In this document: positions 23,540 through 33,084 of the stretch, in pieces
How positions within the stretch are numbered: the stretch's first letter is position 1
How the letters are laid out: every line of letters starts with the position of its first letter
Source of the DNA: an uncultured Fibrobacter sp.
GTDB taxonomy: Bacteria > Fibrobacterota > Fibrobacteria > Fibrobacterales > Fibrobacteraceae
Direction of reading: 5' to 3'
DNA length: 44,312 nt
NCBI GenBank assembly: GCA_934691725.1
Contig: CAKUTF010000022.1
Span: 1-44,312, forward strand
Notes under the pieces: model-generated
Told to the model about the DNA's origin: nothing
The model's input: the letters and a program-made list of their open reading frames with translations, nothing else
The model's database searches: none
Translations under genes and position numbers: made by a program

Positions 23540-24655
23540 ATGGCAAAGAAAACCGCAGCGCCGACACTCAACAAGCCCCTTTCTTCCGAAAAGGCAAAAG
23601 CCGTCGAAGCCGCCATCGCGCAGATCGAAAAGAATTTTGGCAAAGGTTCCATCATGACCTTGGGCGGCCAGCCCGAACAGAACATCCCGGTCATCCCGTC
23701 GGGCTGCATCCAGCTCGACATGGCTCTCGGAGTGGGAGGCTTCCCCCGCGGACGCATCATCGAAATCTACGGACCGGAATCCTCCGGCAAGACCACCCTC
23801 ACGCTCCACGCGATTGCCGAAGCCCAGAAGCAGGGCGGCGTCGCCGCCTTCATCGATGCGGAACACGCTTTCGACCCCGTCTATGCGCGCCATCTCGGCA
23901 TCAACATCGACCAGTTGCTCGTCTCCCAGCCGGATACCGGTGAACAGGCGCTCGACATCGCCGAGACCCTTGTCCGCTCCGGCGCTATTGACATCGTCGT
24001 CATCGACTCGGTCGCGGCTCTCGTTCCCCAGGCGGAAATCAACGGCGAAATGGGCGACAACCATGTCGGGCTGCAGGCGCGTCTGATGTCCCAGGCCCTC
24101 CGCAAGCTCACCGGCATCCTTTCCAAGTCCAACACCTGTATGATTTTCATCAACCAGCTTCGCATGAAAATCGGCGTCATGTTCGGAAACCCGGAAACGA
24201 CAACCGGCGGCAACGCCCTCAAGTTCTACGCGTCGCAGCGTATCGACATCCGCCGCATCGCCCAGATCAAGAACGGCGAAGAGGTCATCGGAAACCGTAC
24301 ACGGGTCAAGGTCGTCAAGAACAAGGTTGCGGCTCCGTTCACGCAGTGCGAATTCGACATCCTCTACGGGCAGGGAATTTCCCGCGAAGCGAGCATTCTC
24401 GACCTCGGCGTGGAACTCGACGTTATCGAAAAGAGCGGTTCCTGGTTCTCCTACAACGGCGAACGCATCGGACAGGGACGCGAAAGCACGCGCCTCTTCC
24501 TCAAGAGCAACCCGACCATCTGCGCCGAAATCGAAGCGAAGATTCGCGAAAAGATGAAGGACGTCAAGATGTTCGACATCAGCGAGGACGAGGCTCTCAC
24601 CGCAGACGATTCCGACCTGGGTTCGGACGCAGCCGAAGCCGCCGTCGAAAATTAA
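23540..24655 (+). CDS. recA: RecA recombinase
   Basis: About 371 residues from ATG 23540, with GGAG 6 nt upstream; a TTG four codons earlier is less likely. RecA forms filaments on single-stranded DNA, exchanges strands and triggers SOS. Visible motifs: AIAQIEKNFGKGSIM, Walker A GPESSGKTT near 77, IDAEHAFDPVYARHLG, LLVSQPDTGEQALDI, Walker B VVIDSVAALVPQAEI, MSQALRKLTG, FINQLRMKIGVMFGNPE, TTGGNALKFYASQRIDIRR. The C-terminal tail is acidic, with DEALTADDSDLGSDA, as in other RecA proteins. Its promoter overlaps cinA and a terminator follows. Intact and typical. Confidence 0.98.
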   Translation: MAKKTAAPTLNKPLSSEKAKAVEAAIAQIEKNFGKGSIMTLGGQPEQNIPVIPSGCIQLDMALGVGGFPRGRIIEIYGPESSGKTTLTLHAIAEAQKQGGVAAFIDAEHAFDPVYARHLGINIDQLLVSQPDTGEQALDIAETLVRSGAIDIVVIDSVAALVPQAEINGEMGDNHVGLQARLMSQALRKLTGILSKSNTCMIFINQLRMKIGVMFGNPETTTGGNALKFYASQRIDIRRIAQIKNGEEVIGNRTRVKVVKNKVAAPFTQCEFDILYGQGISREASILDLGVELDVIEKSGSWFSYNGERIGQGRESTRLFLKSNPTICAEIEAKIREKMKDVKMFDISEDEALTADDSDLGSDAAEAAVEN

Positions 24656-24665
24656 TTCTCCCTAC

Positions 24666-24740
24666 AAAGCCCTTTTCCGTTCCAGGCCTCTCCGGTTTCG
24701 CCATATTCCGAAAGCCTTGCCAACCGGGAAAGGGCTTTTT
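24666..24740 (+). terminator. recA terminator with long loop
   Basis: AAAGCCCTTTTCC (24666-24678) pairs with GGGAAAGGGCTTT (24726-24738), 13 bp with one G-U, followed by TTTTT. The 47-nt loop holds a smaller hairpin of CGGTTTCG and CGAAAGCC type. Confidence 0.75.
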
Positions 24741-25022
24741 ATCCGATTCTAGAAATGTCTTTCCCTGCCTTCGTTAAAAATTCCTCTATATAAGTACATC
24801 TAGTTTTTTACCGAGCCGTTTTTACCCTTTCCCATTTTTCCTTTTCCCTCAATGTCTCAAAGTTTTGAATGATTGCCTTGGGCAAGCCAAAAAATACGAG
24901 CCTTTCAGATAGGAGTTTTTCAAAAAATTTCAAAATTTTCAAAAAGACGAACTTTCCAGCCCAACCATTTCAGCCGAAGCGGAAACCACGTCGAATTTAC
25001 GCTTCTCATTTATACAGCAAAG

Positions 25023-25053
25023 AAAAAAGGCTCCCGCAATCGGGGAACCTTTT
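25023..25053 (-). terminator. Terminator of the lipoprotein gene
   Basis: On the minus strand AAAAGGTTCCC, a 7-nt loop and GGGAGCCTTTTTT form a near-perfect stem with a U-run, just after the stop at 25058. Confidence 0.75.
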
Positions 25054-25057
25054 ACCG

Positions 25058-26200
25058 CTACTGTGCGTTCACCACGCAGATCGTCGTCACGGTAGTCGTC
25101 ACCGTGTACTTCTTGCCCGGAGCGCAGCCCGCCGGACTGAAATAGGCGAAGCCGGAAAGTTCCGTATCGGAATCCCAATAAACTTTCAGATTCTGATAAT
25201 CTGTACCAATTCTCGGTGCACAACCGACCGTACAGCCAGTCTTCGCCCCGGCAGGAATCTGTACCGTCGTCGCAGTCTGCGCCGGGATAAAGAGGGAATC
25301 AGGCAGAGTCGGGCGAACCGTTTCCCCATACTCTGGATTATTAATACTGCCAAGCGCAAGCACCAAATCCACCGATTCCGGATCGACAACCGTCACCGGG
25401 TCGCAGGAATAGTTCACCGCGGAATTGTCCGCATTCGAAACCTTCACCGTCGCGGTCACGGACTTCTTGTGCATCGCGGAAGTTGCAAGAAGCGTTCCGC
25501 TTTCGCCCGAACCCGTCATTTCGCCATACGCAGAAGTCCAGGAATATCCCGTAATCGGGGACTCCGAAGCCGCGCTGACAGTCCAGGTAACCGTCTCGCC
25601 CACCTTGGCTGTCGCCTTGTCCGGCGTGCAGGAAGTGACGACGACGGGAATTCCCTGCACCTGGAGCGGCGAACAGGCTATCTCGTTGCCGTCAACATTC
25701 AGATAGGCCTTGAACTCCCCCGCTTCCGCATACCGTACATTCACCTCTTGCAGGCCATTCCCCTGCAGGCTCGTCGTCGAAGTCCCTTCGAACGCCCAGA
25801 CAAAAGGCGCAAGAATCTGGTCCCAGACTTCACCGGCGCCCGCGCTGCGGTAGAACTTCCAGGTCGCAAGTTCCCCCTTGTTGATTTCGGAAGTTGTCGG
25901 GGCGCATGTCCCGTTCACCAGGTTCTTCGGGTCGTTCAGCGCTTCGTTGCCACTAGTTGTTTCCTGCGCCTTCGAAGACGAAGACTTTGCCACGCTAGCG
26001 CTCGAAGAAGGCTTTTCGCCCGATGCGCTCGAACTCGAATTTTCAACCACCGTTCCCGAGGAAAGCTTCACATCCGCTGACGAGACCGGAATTTCCGGGT
26101 CGGAACCCGACGAAGAATCCCCGCCGCAGGCAAAAAGTCCAAAAGAAAACGCCAAAGCGCCTATTCCGCGATAGAACTTGCAAACGTCCGAAAATTTCAT
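25058..26200 (-). CDS. Ser-rich lipoprotein with Ig/PKD-like domains
   Basis: A 380-residue protein. The N-terminus has a lipobox LFAC with the lipidated Cys at 25, followed by GGDSSSGS. Residues ~26-85 form a serine-rich linker (NSSSSASGEKPSSSASVAKS), a style common in Fibrobacter surface proteins. The rest is beta-rich and Ig/PKD-like, with WAFEGT, VGETVTWTVSAASESPIT, GYSWTSA and pairs of cysteines. The lipid would anchor it to the outer membrane facing the substrate. It is divergent from the GH9 genes, with 74 nt between starts, so shared control is possible. No catalytic motif is seen; a carbohydrate- or protein-binding role is inferred from context. Confidence 0.8.
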   Translation of the reverse strand: MKFSDVCKFYRGIGALAFSFGLFACGGDSSSGSDPEIPVSSADVKLSSGTVVENSSSSASGEKPSSSASVAKSSSSKAQETTSGNEALNDPKNLVNGTCAPTTSEINKGELATWKFYRSAGAGEVWDQILAPFVWAFEGTSTTSLQGNGLQEVNVRYAEAGEFKAYLNVDGNEIACSPLQVQGIPVVVTSCTPDKATAKVGETVTWTVSAASESPITGYSWTSAYGEMTGSGESGTLLATSAMHKKSVTATVKVSNADNSAVNYSCDPVTVVDPESVDLVLALGSINNPEYGETVRPTLPDSLFIPAQTATTVQIPAGAKTGCTVGCAPRIGTDYQNLKVYWDSDTELSGFAYFSPAGCAPGKKYTVTTTVTTICVVNAQ

Positions 26201-26274
26201 GCTTCTAAATATATATATCCTGCTCCCGATTTCGTTTGTAATATTTTGAATACGAATTTTCGCACGCCCAGCAA

Positions 26275-29200
26275 ATGAATTATTTTATGGCGGGATTGTG
26301 TGATTTGTGTCTGGATAAAAAAGGAGCCTTTGTGCCTGTTTTGCCTCTTGTGCTGCTCTTTGCGGCATCGCTTTTCGCTGTAGAACAAGAACAGCCTACC
26401 CCATACGACCTGATCCGCCCCGTGTGGCCGATGACCTGGGACACTTCCGCAACCGATGAAGGCGGCACGGTCGAGAGCTTCAGCTCTTACGTTCCCAACA
26501 AGACGAAACACAACGTGGTTCCGCCCGTAGGCTCCATGCCGCTCGACTTTGTCCCGAACGGCATCATTCCCGATTCCCTGAACCAGGCATACCGCGACGC
26601 CCAGAACGTGCGCATCGGGCGCATCCGCATAAACCAGGCAGGATACCTCCCGAACGATGCGGAAAAGCAGTTCTACTATGTCTCCGACAACAACTGCAAG
26701 GAAACATTTTCGATTGTCGATCTCGCAGGAAACGTGGTGGCGGACGGCGGAACGTTCGTAAGCTCCGGCAAAGAGACCGAATCCTCATACACGATCGTCG
26801 CCGGGACAAACGCCGCGACCAACAACCAGAAACGCTACTCGGTTTCCAAGGACGGACCATCGGGAACCGTCTGTATCGGAAACATTTCCCAGCTCGGCGG
26901 CCTTGCCGAAAACACGCGTTACCGCATCAAGGTCCAGAAGCAGTATTCCTCGACGTTTATCATCAGCGACAAGGTCTATTCGATGGTCCGCGACGCGACG
27001 CTCAAGTTCTACGGCATCAACCGCAGCGGAAACTCCGAATCCTGGTTCCACAAGCCAAGCCATACCAAGGACGGCGGCGGAAATTTTGTGAGCGGGACTT
27101 CGGCTGTCAGCGGGTTTACGCCACTCGAAGGTGCGCTCCAGGGTGGCTGGTACGATTGCGGAGACCATCTGAAGGAATCGCAGACTCAAAGCTATGCCTT
27201 TATGGTGCTCGCGGTGATGGCGGCATCCAACCCGGACAAGGACGAAGACAATTACGCCTACAACATGGGCGAGACGATTAACACCGACGGCATCCCGGAC
27301 ATTCTCCGCGAAGCGAAACACGGCGCGGACTTCTTTTTAAACTCCTACCGTTTTGCGGACGGCGTCATCGACAACATGGTCGTTTCGGTCGGAAACTTCG
27401 GAGCGGACCACGGCTGGTGGGGACGGCCCGAAAACCAGGACGCTCTCCCGGCTACGCTCACCGGACGCGGCGGACCGCACGAACGCGATCTGCGGCTCGG
27501 GGAACTGGGTTCGAACATCTCGGCGGAAATCGCGGCGGGGCTTGCGATTTTGAGCAAAAACTACGCAGAATACGACAAGGCGTTTGCGGATTCTTGCCTG
27601 GTCGTCGCCGAGAAGATGTATGACTTCGCGAAGAACCTGAAACTGAAAGAAAAAAGCCTCGGACCGGGAACCTACGACGGCGGAAAACCTTACGTCTATA
27701 ACACGGAAGCGGACGGTTGGTCGAGCGCAGCCTACAACGGCAACAACGAATCCCACGACGACCTCGCCATCGCGGCGATTGCGCTCCACTACGCGACATA
27801 CGAAAAGACCCAAAAAATGGACTACCTGAACGATGCGGTCGAAGACAAGACCATCGGCATAGAGCAGGAAGCTTCCGTGGGATTTTTCAACGGCGGCTGG
27901 ATGGCGTGGAACCGCGACGGGATGCGCAAATCGTCGAAGAACACGAGCTGGGCGAACGCCTACACCTACACGCTCTACGGTTTCTACAAGATGCTCCTGA
28001 AAGACGAAGAGACCGGGAAACGATACGGCATCGACAACAAGACGCGCCTGAAATATGCGGAAAACGTCGCCCTGACTCTCGGGACAAACATCAGCGCCAT
28101 GAGCGGAAGCGGTTCGGAGAGCATCACCGTCCCGACACTCAGCGGAACGGGAACTGTAAAATGGGGCGACCTCTGGTACAACATGGCGACAGACCAGACC
28201 TGGATTTACAACCGCTACCAGGCGGGCAACATCTTCGAAGTCCTCGCCTACGCCGACGTGACCAAGGACCTAGAAGGCGTGCAGCTCCCGCAGAAAGGCG
28301 TACAGAACTGGAATTCCCAGGCGATGCAGAAGCTCGGCATCAACCAGCTGAACTACATGCTCGGCGTAAACCCGTGGGACATTTCCTTCCTTCTCGGCGT
28401 CGGCGACAAGAACGATGCGCACCCGCACCACAGGGCGTCCAATCCCGAAGGCAAGAACATGCCGGGCGCAAACTACAAGTACAACCCGCCGACAGGCGCG
28501 CTCTTCGGCGGCGTGACACCGAACGACAAAAGCGGAAACGCCTGGGCGCCTTCCTCCATGAGCTGGGAAGATTACCACCTCTCCGAAACCTGTATCGATG
28601 CGACCGCGATGTTCGTCGCCTCTTGCGCGGTAGCGGTCAGGGAAGAGGATCCGCGAAAGGCTCCGTCCCAGGTGAATGTCGAAATCCGCTATGTGGGCTA
28701 CGACTCCGCCATCGTAAAGATTTCCCAGGACATGCGCGGTCCCGCGATGATCCTTTACAGCACAAGCGAAACCGGGCCATTCAACAGCATTTTCAAGGAT
28801 TCCCTCTACAGCGTAAGCCACGAAATCCATATGACGGGCCTTACCAACGGAACAACTTACTACTTCAAAGTAGTCGCCATCAACGGTCGGAGCGAAAACT
28901 ATTCGACCAAATGGCTTGTCGATAGCACGAGCACGCCGTTCTCCTTTACGACGCTCGTAAGCCCGCCGGCAGACGCCGACATCCAGAATGTCAAAGTCTG
29001 TAACCTTTCGTCCGACAGCGCGGAAATCATGTGGTACACGCCGAACGGCCAGTATGAATCCAAGGTCTATTGGGATACGGTTCTCACGTCCTACGACCAG
29101 ATGACATGCCCGGTAGCGAAAAACGGCTCGTGCGAAACCCAGGGGAACGCCGACGTTTCGGGAATCCCGACGAGCTTCCACTACGTGAAAATCGGAAAGC

Positions 29201-32200
29201 TGAAAGAAAAGACGACCTATTACTACTGCGTCGAAAGCAACGGTTCGAGACGCTGCACCGACGACCAGGGAATGCCGCTCAAGTTCACTACCCCGGTAAC
29301 GTCTTACGACTTCGAAGTCAAGACCTACCAATATGAATTCGGCGGACTAGACTTCCTGAACATCAACATCTACAACAACGAAGACCGGCAGTTCGACAGC
29401 CTCACGCTCCGGCTTTACGTCACAGCGAAGCCGGAACAGATCGAAGCGCAGGCGGGCGTAAACGGCCAGCCGGGTTCCTGCCCGCTACTTCTCGACCTCG
29501 ACATCTGCCAGGCGTATGACGAAGCGGGATTCAACAAGCCCTGCGAAACCGACCGGGAAATCCGGGACCTTCTCCGCGGAGCCGTCCCCGTCAAGCTCGA
29601 AGATACCTACAACGCGGCGACAGGAACCTACGACTGGTATATTCCCGTTCCGCTCGGATCCACCACGATCAAGTCTTCTTCGAGAATGCGCATGGACCTG
29701 GGATTTTCGAGAGGCATTTACCAGAACGGCAAGTGCGATCCGCTCCGCAGCGCCCCCGACAAACGAATGTCCGCCACTTCGGGCGACTGGACCTGGGCTC
29801 CGCACAAGCGCGACATCGACGGAGCCGACTATGCGGGGATGCCCGTCTGGGGCAAGGACGAAGGCGACCAGGACGAAGCTCCGGTTAACCCGTATGTCGT
29901 CGTCTATCGCAAGGACGAATTTGTCGTTGGATTCAGCCCGTCCTATTCGGAGATGATCCACAAGAAGGCGAACTACGAGATGACGGTTTCCTTCGACGCG
30001 CCTTTCAACGTTTCGAACGGTTCCTACATCCAGCTCGATTCCACCATCAGCACGATGCATCTCAAGGGAACGGCCCTGATTTCCGAGAACGGCTACGTGA
30101 CGGGTATCTGGGTGAACGGCGTTCCCCTGTCCAAGGAAGCGCTGAAGACCGCGGCGGTTTACAATCCGCTTTCCGGAAAGTTCGACCTGGATATTCCGGC
30201 CAAGATGTCCATCGGAACGAACAAGGTCGATGTGACCATCTTCGCAGGCCCGAATCCGGAATGTTCCGAATGCCTCGAAAACGGCGGCTGCGCCTTTGTC
30301 AACCGAACCTACTATGTCCAGTTCAGCAAGGGCGACCGCACAGCGGGAAGGCTCCAGCTCGTCCGCGAAGACGGCAATTCCGTTTCGAGCCCCGTCACCG
30401 AAGACCCGATGAAGTTCAAGGTCCTCGTCAGTGACAAGGACAATGCAGGCCGCGAAACCATCCGCGTGACGCTGAAGAATTCCCGCACCGGGGAAACTTC
30501 CGAACTGAAGCTCAAACGCACGAACGCGACGCTCGGCTACTTCGAAAGCGAACTTCTCTCGGCGGTGAACCGCGCCGATGCGAGCCTGCCCAGCGTTCCG
30601 CTCCTCGGCGGCGATACCGTGACCGTCACTTACATCGACGAGGATGATCCGGAAGATTCGACAGCGCAGTCCTTCTTTGCGGACCCGACAACCCCGATTC
30701 CGCAAAAGGCGATACTCGCCGACAACAACTGCAATTCCACGGCGGATGTTCTCGCCTTGAGCTTCAGCGGGAGCCAGTTCGACGGTTCCTCGATGAAGCT
30801 AGACAGCGTGACCGTTTTCCTGGATTCTTCAAAGAACGCCGAAGCGACCGCTCTCACCCTCTACCCGAAAGCGCCGGTCGTCGGAGCGGAAGCGTCCTTT
30901 GACCTCGACGAAAATCTCGTTCCGAAAAACGCGGCCCCCGCCGGAAAGGTGACGGTTTTCATGACGGAAAAAGGCGTTGCCAAGACGGCGGACAAGGCGA
31001 TTACCGACGGAATCGCCCCGACCCTTTCGAGTGTCGCCATTCTCGAAAACGAAAATCATGCGAACGCACAGGACACGCTCCGTATCCTCTTCTCCGAACC
31101 GGTCGTCATGAGCACCTCTTGGCCGCTCGCCATCTACAGCGAAGGCACGCCTATCGACCAGAGTTCTATCCGGGTAATCAGCGCGAAATCCACGGACAAC
31201 GGCAAGACGTGGGAATACGTCATCGAAGGCAACACGGCAGGAAACTTCGTCAAGCAAGGATTCCAGGCGGAAATCGCCGCGGGATTCAGCATCGTCGATT
31301 ATGCGTCGAACGCCCTTTCCGACTGCAACGGTCCTGTCACCATCATCGAATCCGTCAGACCCGTTCCCGTCAAGTATGCGAAGATCGAGGACCGGGAAGG
31401 CGATGGACAGCCCGACGAAATCACCATCGAATTCACCAAGGTCCTCCGCGAAAAGGACATGCTCGATACGATTGACGTCTATTGGGGAAATCCCGAAATC
31501 TACCAGGCGTTCGCAAAGCCCGCTTCCGGCTGGACTCTTGACACCCTGCTCGGCGAAAAGACAGCCCAACCGATTACCAGGCTCGATTCCGCAAACGGTT
31601 CGTGGGTACTAGGCTCGGTCAAGAAGGAATGCGTCCGCTACAAGGATTCGATTTCCTTCGTTATCGACACGACTAAGAACGTTGATGATACCGTTTCCAC
31701 GACGACGATGCAGGTCTGCGCCCAATACTCCCAGACGCAGGATTCCACGTTCGTGCCAAAAATCGACACGGTCGGATGGGATTCCGTCCAGAGCGAGGCC
31801 ACGGTCATCCGCATCCCGGTTCCCCAGGGGACATTCGCCAAGATGACTTACGGAAGCCGCGGCGGAAACGGCATGGTGCTTCCGCGGCAAGGGCCTATCG
31901 GCGGATTCTTCGACGACAACACGGCGACGCTCTTCGACAAGTGTCCCCCGATCATCCTGGGCGCGTCCATCAACAAGCCCACCGAATCGCTTTTCATCTT
32001 GCGGGTGAACCTTTCCGAGCCGCTCACGCTGGTGGATTCCTCGGATGCCGCCGGTCGCTACTACCTGCAAAAGCGGCGCGATTCCGATATGTTCTACTTC
32101 TCCAACACGGGACGCTTCACGAACGCGCAGACCTCGTGGACGTTCTCCTATTCCGATGCGGGTTCCGAAAACGAAATCCATGTCGGCGACTACATCCGGT

Positions 32201-32916
32201 TGCCCATCGGCGCGGAAAATTCGATGGCGAGCGACGGTTCGAAGAACTTTGCGGGCGAAAAGAACCCGTGGGTTCCCGTCCAAGGCGACATCGAAAGCGT
32301 TTCGTTCAAGGTGGCGATGCGCTCGGGCGTCACATCCGTTCCGACGGACGGCGAACTCTATGCGGGCAACCTCCCGACAAAGGATGAAACATTTAGGCTC
32401 TCCTACGTCGCAGGCGACAAGGAAACGCTTATCGCTAGCGGGAAGAATAAACTGGAACTGGTTTCGCCGGTTTCCTACGACACGGCAAGCTATGTCCATG
32501 CGGGTCCGACTTTCGATATCGACGTGGAAATTCCGCTTCTCCTGCAGCTCGATTCGCTAGGAAAGCCCGCCTGGAACGCGATGCTGAAGATTTCCGCGAA
32601 CATCTACAGCAACCTCGGCGAGGCGATAACCAAGACATCGGGCACAATCCCGCTTTCGGACATCAGCGAACAGGCACTCACCTCCGACGGCAAGATAAGG
32701 CTCCGCCTCGAATGGCTCACCCACAACGGAATCGCTCCGCTCGCGGACAACAGCCGCCACATCGGAACGGGTTCGTTCATTTCGCAGTTCTCGTTCAAGG
32801 CGCACGAAACCGCGATAAGCAATACGGAAAACGGCAAGTATCGCAAGGGACAGACGAAGAAGCAGTCGTCGAGCAAGACGAAGTCCTTCGGATTCCGCCG
32901 CACGGTCAAGAAATAG
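26275..32916 (+). CDS. Giant secreted GH9 endoglucanase, tandem copy 1
   Basis: 2213 residues; GH9 enzymes cleave beta-1,4-glucan by inversion. After a secretion signal, an Ig-like CelD_N domain (IRINQAGYLPN) begins near 117. The GH9 barrel spans about 240-785: GGWYDCGDHLKESQ near 290 has the Asp pair that activates water, HPHHRASNPEG near 715 binds substrate, and SWEDYHLSETCIDATAM near 765 has the general-acid Glu. Two fibronectin-III-like domains follow (about 800-1010), then ~1200 residues of beta-sandwich modules. The end is basic, with KSFGFRRTVKK, as reported for Fibrobacter cellulases. Start uncertain: ATG 26275 has no ribosome site, while GTG 26332 has AAGGAG 5-6 nt upstream but a signal peptide without basic residues. 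Confidence 0.88.
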   Translation: MNYFMAGLCDLCLDKKGAFVPVLPLVLLFAASLFAVEQEQPTPYDLIRPVWPMTWDTSATDEGGTVESFSSYVPNKTKHNVVPPVGSMPLDFVPNGIIPDSLNQAYRDAQNVRIGRIRINQAGYLPNDAEKQFYYVSDNNCKETFSIVDLAGNVVADGGTFVSSGKETESSYTIVAGTNAATNNQKRYSVSKDGPSGTVCIGNISQLGGLAENTRYRIKVQKQYSSTFIISDKVYSMVRDATLKFYGINRSGNSESWFHKPSHTKDGGGNFVSGTSAVSGFTPLEGALQGGWYDCGDHLKESQTQSYAFMVLAVMAASNPDKDEDNYAYNMGETINTDGIPDILREAKHGADFFLNSYRFADGVIDNMVVSVGNFGADHGWWGRPENQDALPATLTGRGGPHERDLRLGELGSNISAEIAAGLAILSKNYAEYDKAFADSCLVVAEKMYDFAKNLKLKEKSLGPGTYDGGKPYVYNTEADGWSSAAYNGNNESHDDLAIAAIALHYATYEKTQKMDYLNDAVEDKTIGIEQEASVGFFNGGWMAWNRDGMRKSSKNTSWANAYTYTLYGFYKMLLKDEETGKRYGIDNKTRLKYAENVALTLGTNISAMSGSGSESITVPTLSGTGTVKWGDLWYNMATDQTWIYNRYQAGNIFEVLAYADVTKDLEGVQLPQKGVQNWNSQAMQKLGINQLNYMLGVNPWDISFLLGVGDKNDAHPHHRASNPEGKNMPGANYKYNPPTGALFGGVTPNDKSGNAWAPSSMSWEDYHLSETCIDATAMFVASCAVAVREEDPRKAPSQVNVEIRYVGYDSAIVKISQDMRGPAMILYSTSETGPFNSIFKDSLYSVSHEIHMTGLTNGTTYYFKVVAINGRSENYSTKWLVDSTSTPFSFTTLVSPPADADIQNVKVCNLSSDSAEIMWYTPNGQYESKVYWDTVLTSYDQMTCPVAKNGSCETQGNADVSGIPTSFHYVKIGKLKEKTTYYYCVESNGSRRCTDDQGMPLKFTTPVTSYDFEVKTYQYEFGGLDFLNINIYNNEDRQFDSLTLRLYVTAKPEQIEAQAGVNGQPGSCPLLLDLDICQAYDEAGFNKPCETDREIRDLLRGAVPVKLEDTYNAATGTYDWYIPVPLGSTTIKSSSRMRMDLGFSRGIYQNGKCDPLRSAPDKRMSATSGDWTWAPHKRDIDGADYAGMPVWGKDEGDQDEAPVNPYVVVYRKDEFVVGFSPSYSEMIHKKANYEMTVSFDAPFNVSNGSYIQLDSTISTMHLKGTALISENGYVTGIWVNGVPLSKEALKTAAVYNPLSGKFDLDIPAKMSIGTNKVDVTIFAGPNPECSECLENGGCAFVNRTYYVQFSKGDRTAGRLQLVREDGNSVSSPVTEDPMKFKVLVSDKDNAGRETIRVTLKNSRTGETSELKLKRTNATLGYFESELLSAVNRADASLPSVPLLGGDTVTVTYIDEDDPEDSTAQSFFADPTTPIPQKAILADNNCNSTADVLALSFSGSQFDGSSMKLDSVTVFLDSSKNAEATALTLYPKAPVVGAEASFDLDENLVPKNAAPAGKVTVFMTEKGVAKTADKAITDGIAPTLSSVAILENENHANAQDTLRILFSEPVVMSTSWPLAIYSEGTPIDQSSIRVISAKSTDNGKTWEYVIEGNTAGNFVKQGFQAEIAAGFSIVDYASNALSDCNGPVTIIESVRPVPVKYAKIEDREGDGQPDEITIEFTKVLREKDMLDTIDVYWGNPEIYQAFAKPASGWTLDTLLGEKTAQPITRLDSANGSWVLGSVKKECVRYKDSISFVIDTTKNVDDTVSTTTMQVCAQYSQTQDSTFVPKIDTVGWDSVQSEATVIRIPVPQGTFAKMTYGSRGGNGMVLPRQGPIGGFFDDNTATLFDKCPPIILGASINKPTESLFILRVNLSEPLTLVDSSDAAGRYYLQKRRDSDMFYFSNTGRFTNAQTSWTFSYSDAGSENEIHVGDYIRLPIGAENSMASDGSKNFAGEKNPWVPVQGDIESVSFKVAMRSGVTSVPTDGELYAGNLPTKDETFRLSYVAGDKETLIASGKNKLELVSPVSYDTASYVHAGPTFDIDVEIPLLLQLDSLGKPAWNAMLKISANIYSNLGEAITKTSGTIPLSDISEQALTSDGKIRLRLEWLTHNGIAPLADNSRHIGTGSFISQFSFKAHETAISNTENGKYRKGQTKKQSSSKTKSFGFRRTVKK

Positions 32917-32935
32917 AAGTTTTCAAAACGATTCA

Positions 32936-32962
32936 GGGAACCGGCAAACCGGTTCCCTTTTT
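32936..32962 (+). terminator. Terminator after GH9 copy 1
   Basis: GGGAACCGG, CAAA, CCGGTTCCC, then TTTTT: a perfect 9-bp stem and U-run. It separates the transcription of the two GH9 genes. Confidence 0.9.
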
Positions 32963-33084
32963 GCGTCGGAACATTTCGGGAACACTTTGGAAAGTTTATC
33001 GGTAAAAAAACACCGACAAAATATCATCGCTTTCGGAAAAAGATATTTTTAGGCCGGAAGTGTCAATGTTTAAAGGAGTTTTTC

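Larger units (their letters stand above)
24656..25057. other. Intergenic region between recA and the convergent lipoprotein gene
   Basis: It holds the recA terminator at 24666-24740 and the minus-strand terminator at 25023-25053. The ~280 bp between them are A+T-rich with no gene or repeat that I recognise. Confidence 0.6.

Noticed and set aside
24869..26080. 403-codon plus-strand frame opposite the lipoprotein
   Set aside because: It is antisense to a gene with a lipobox, linker and terminator; its own translation is Arg-rich without domains.
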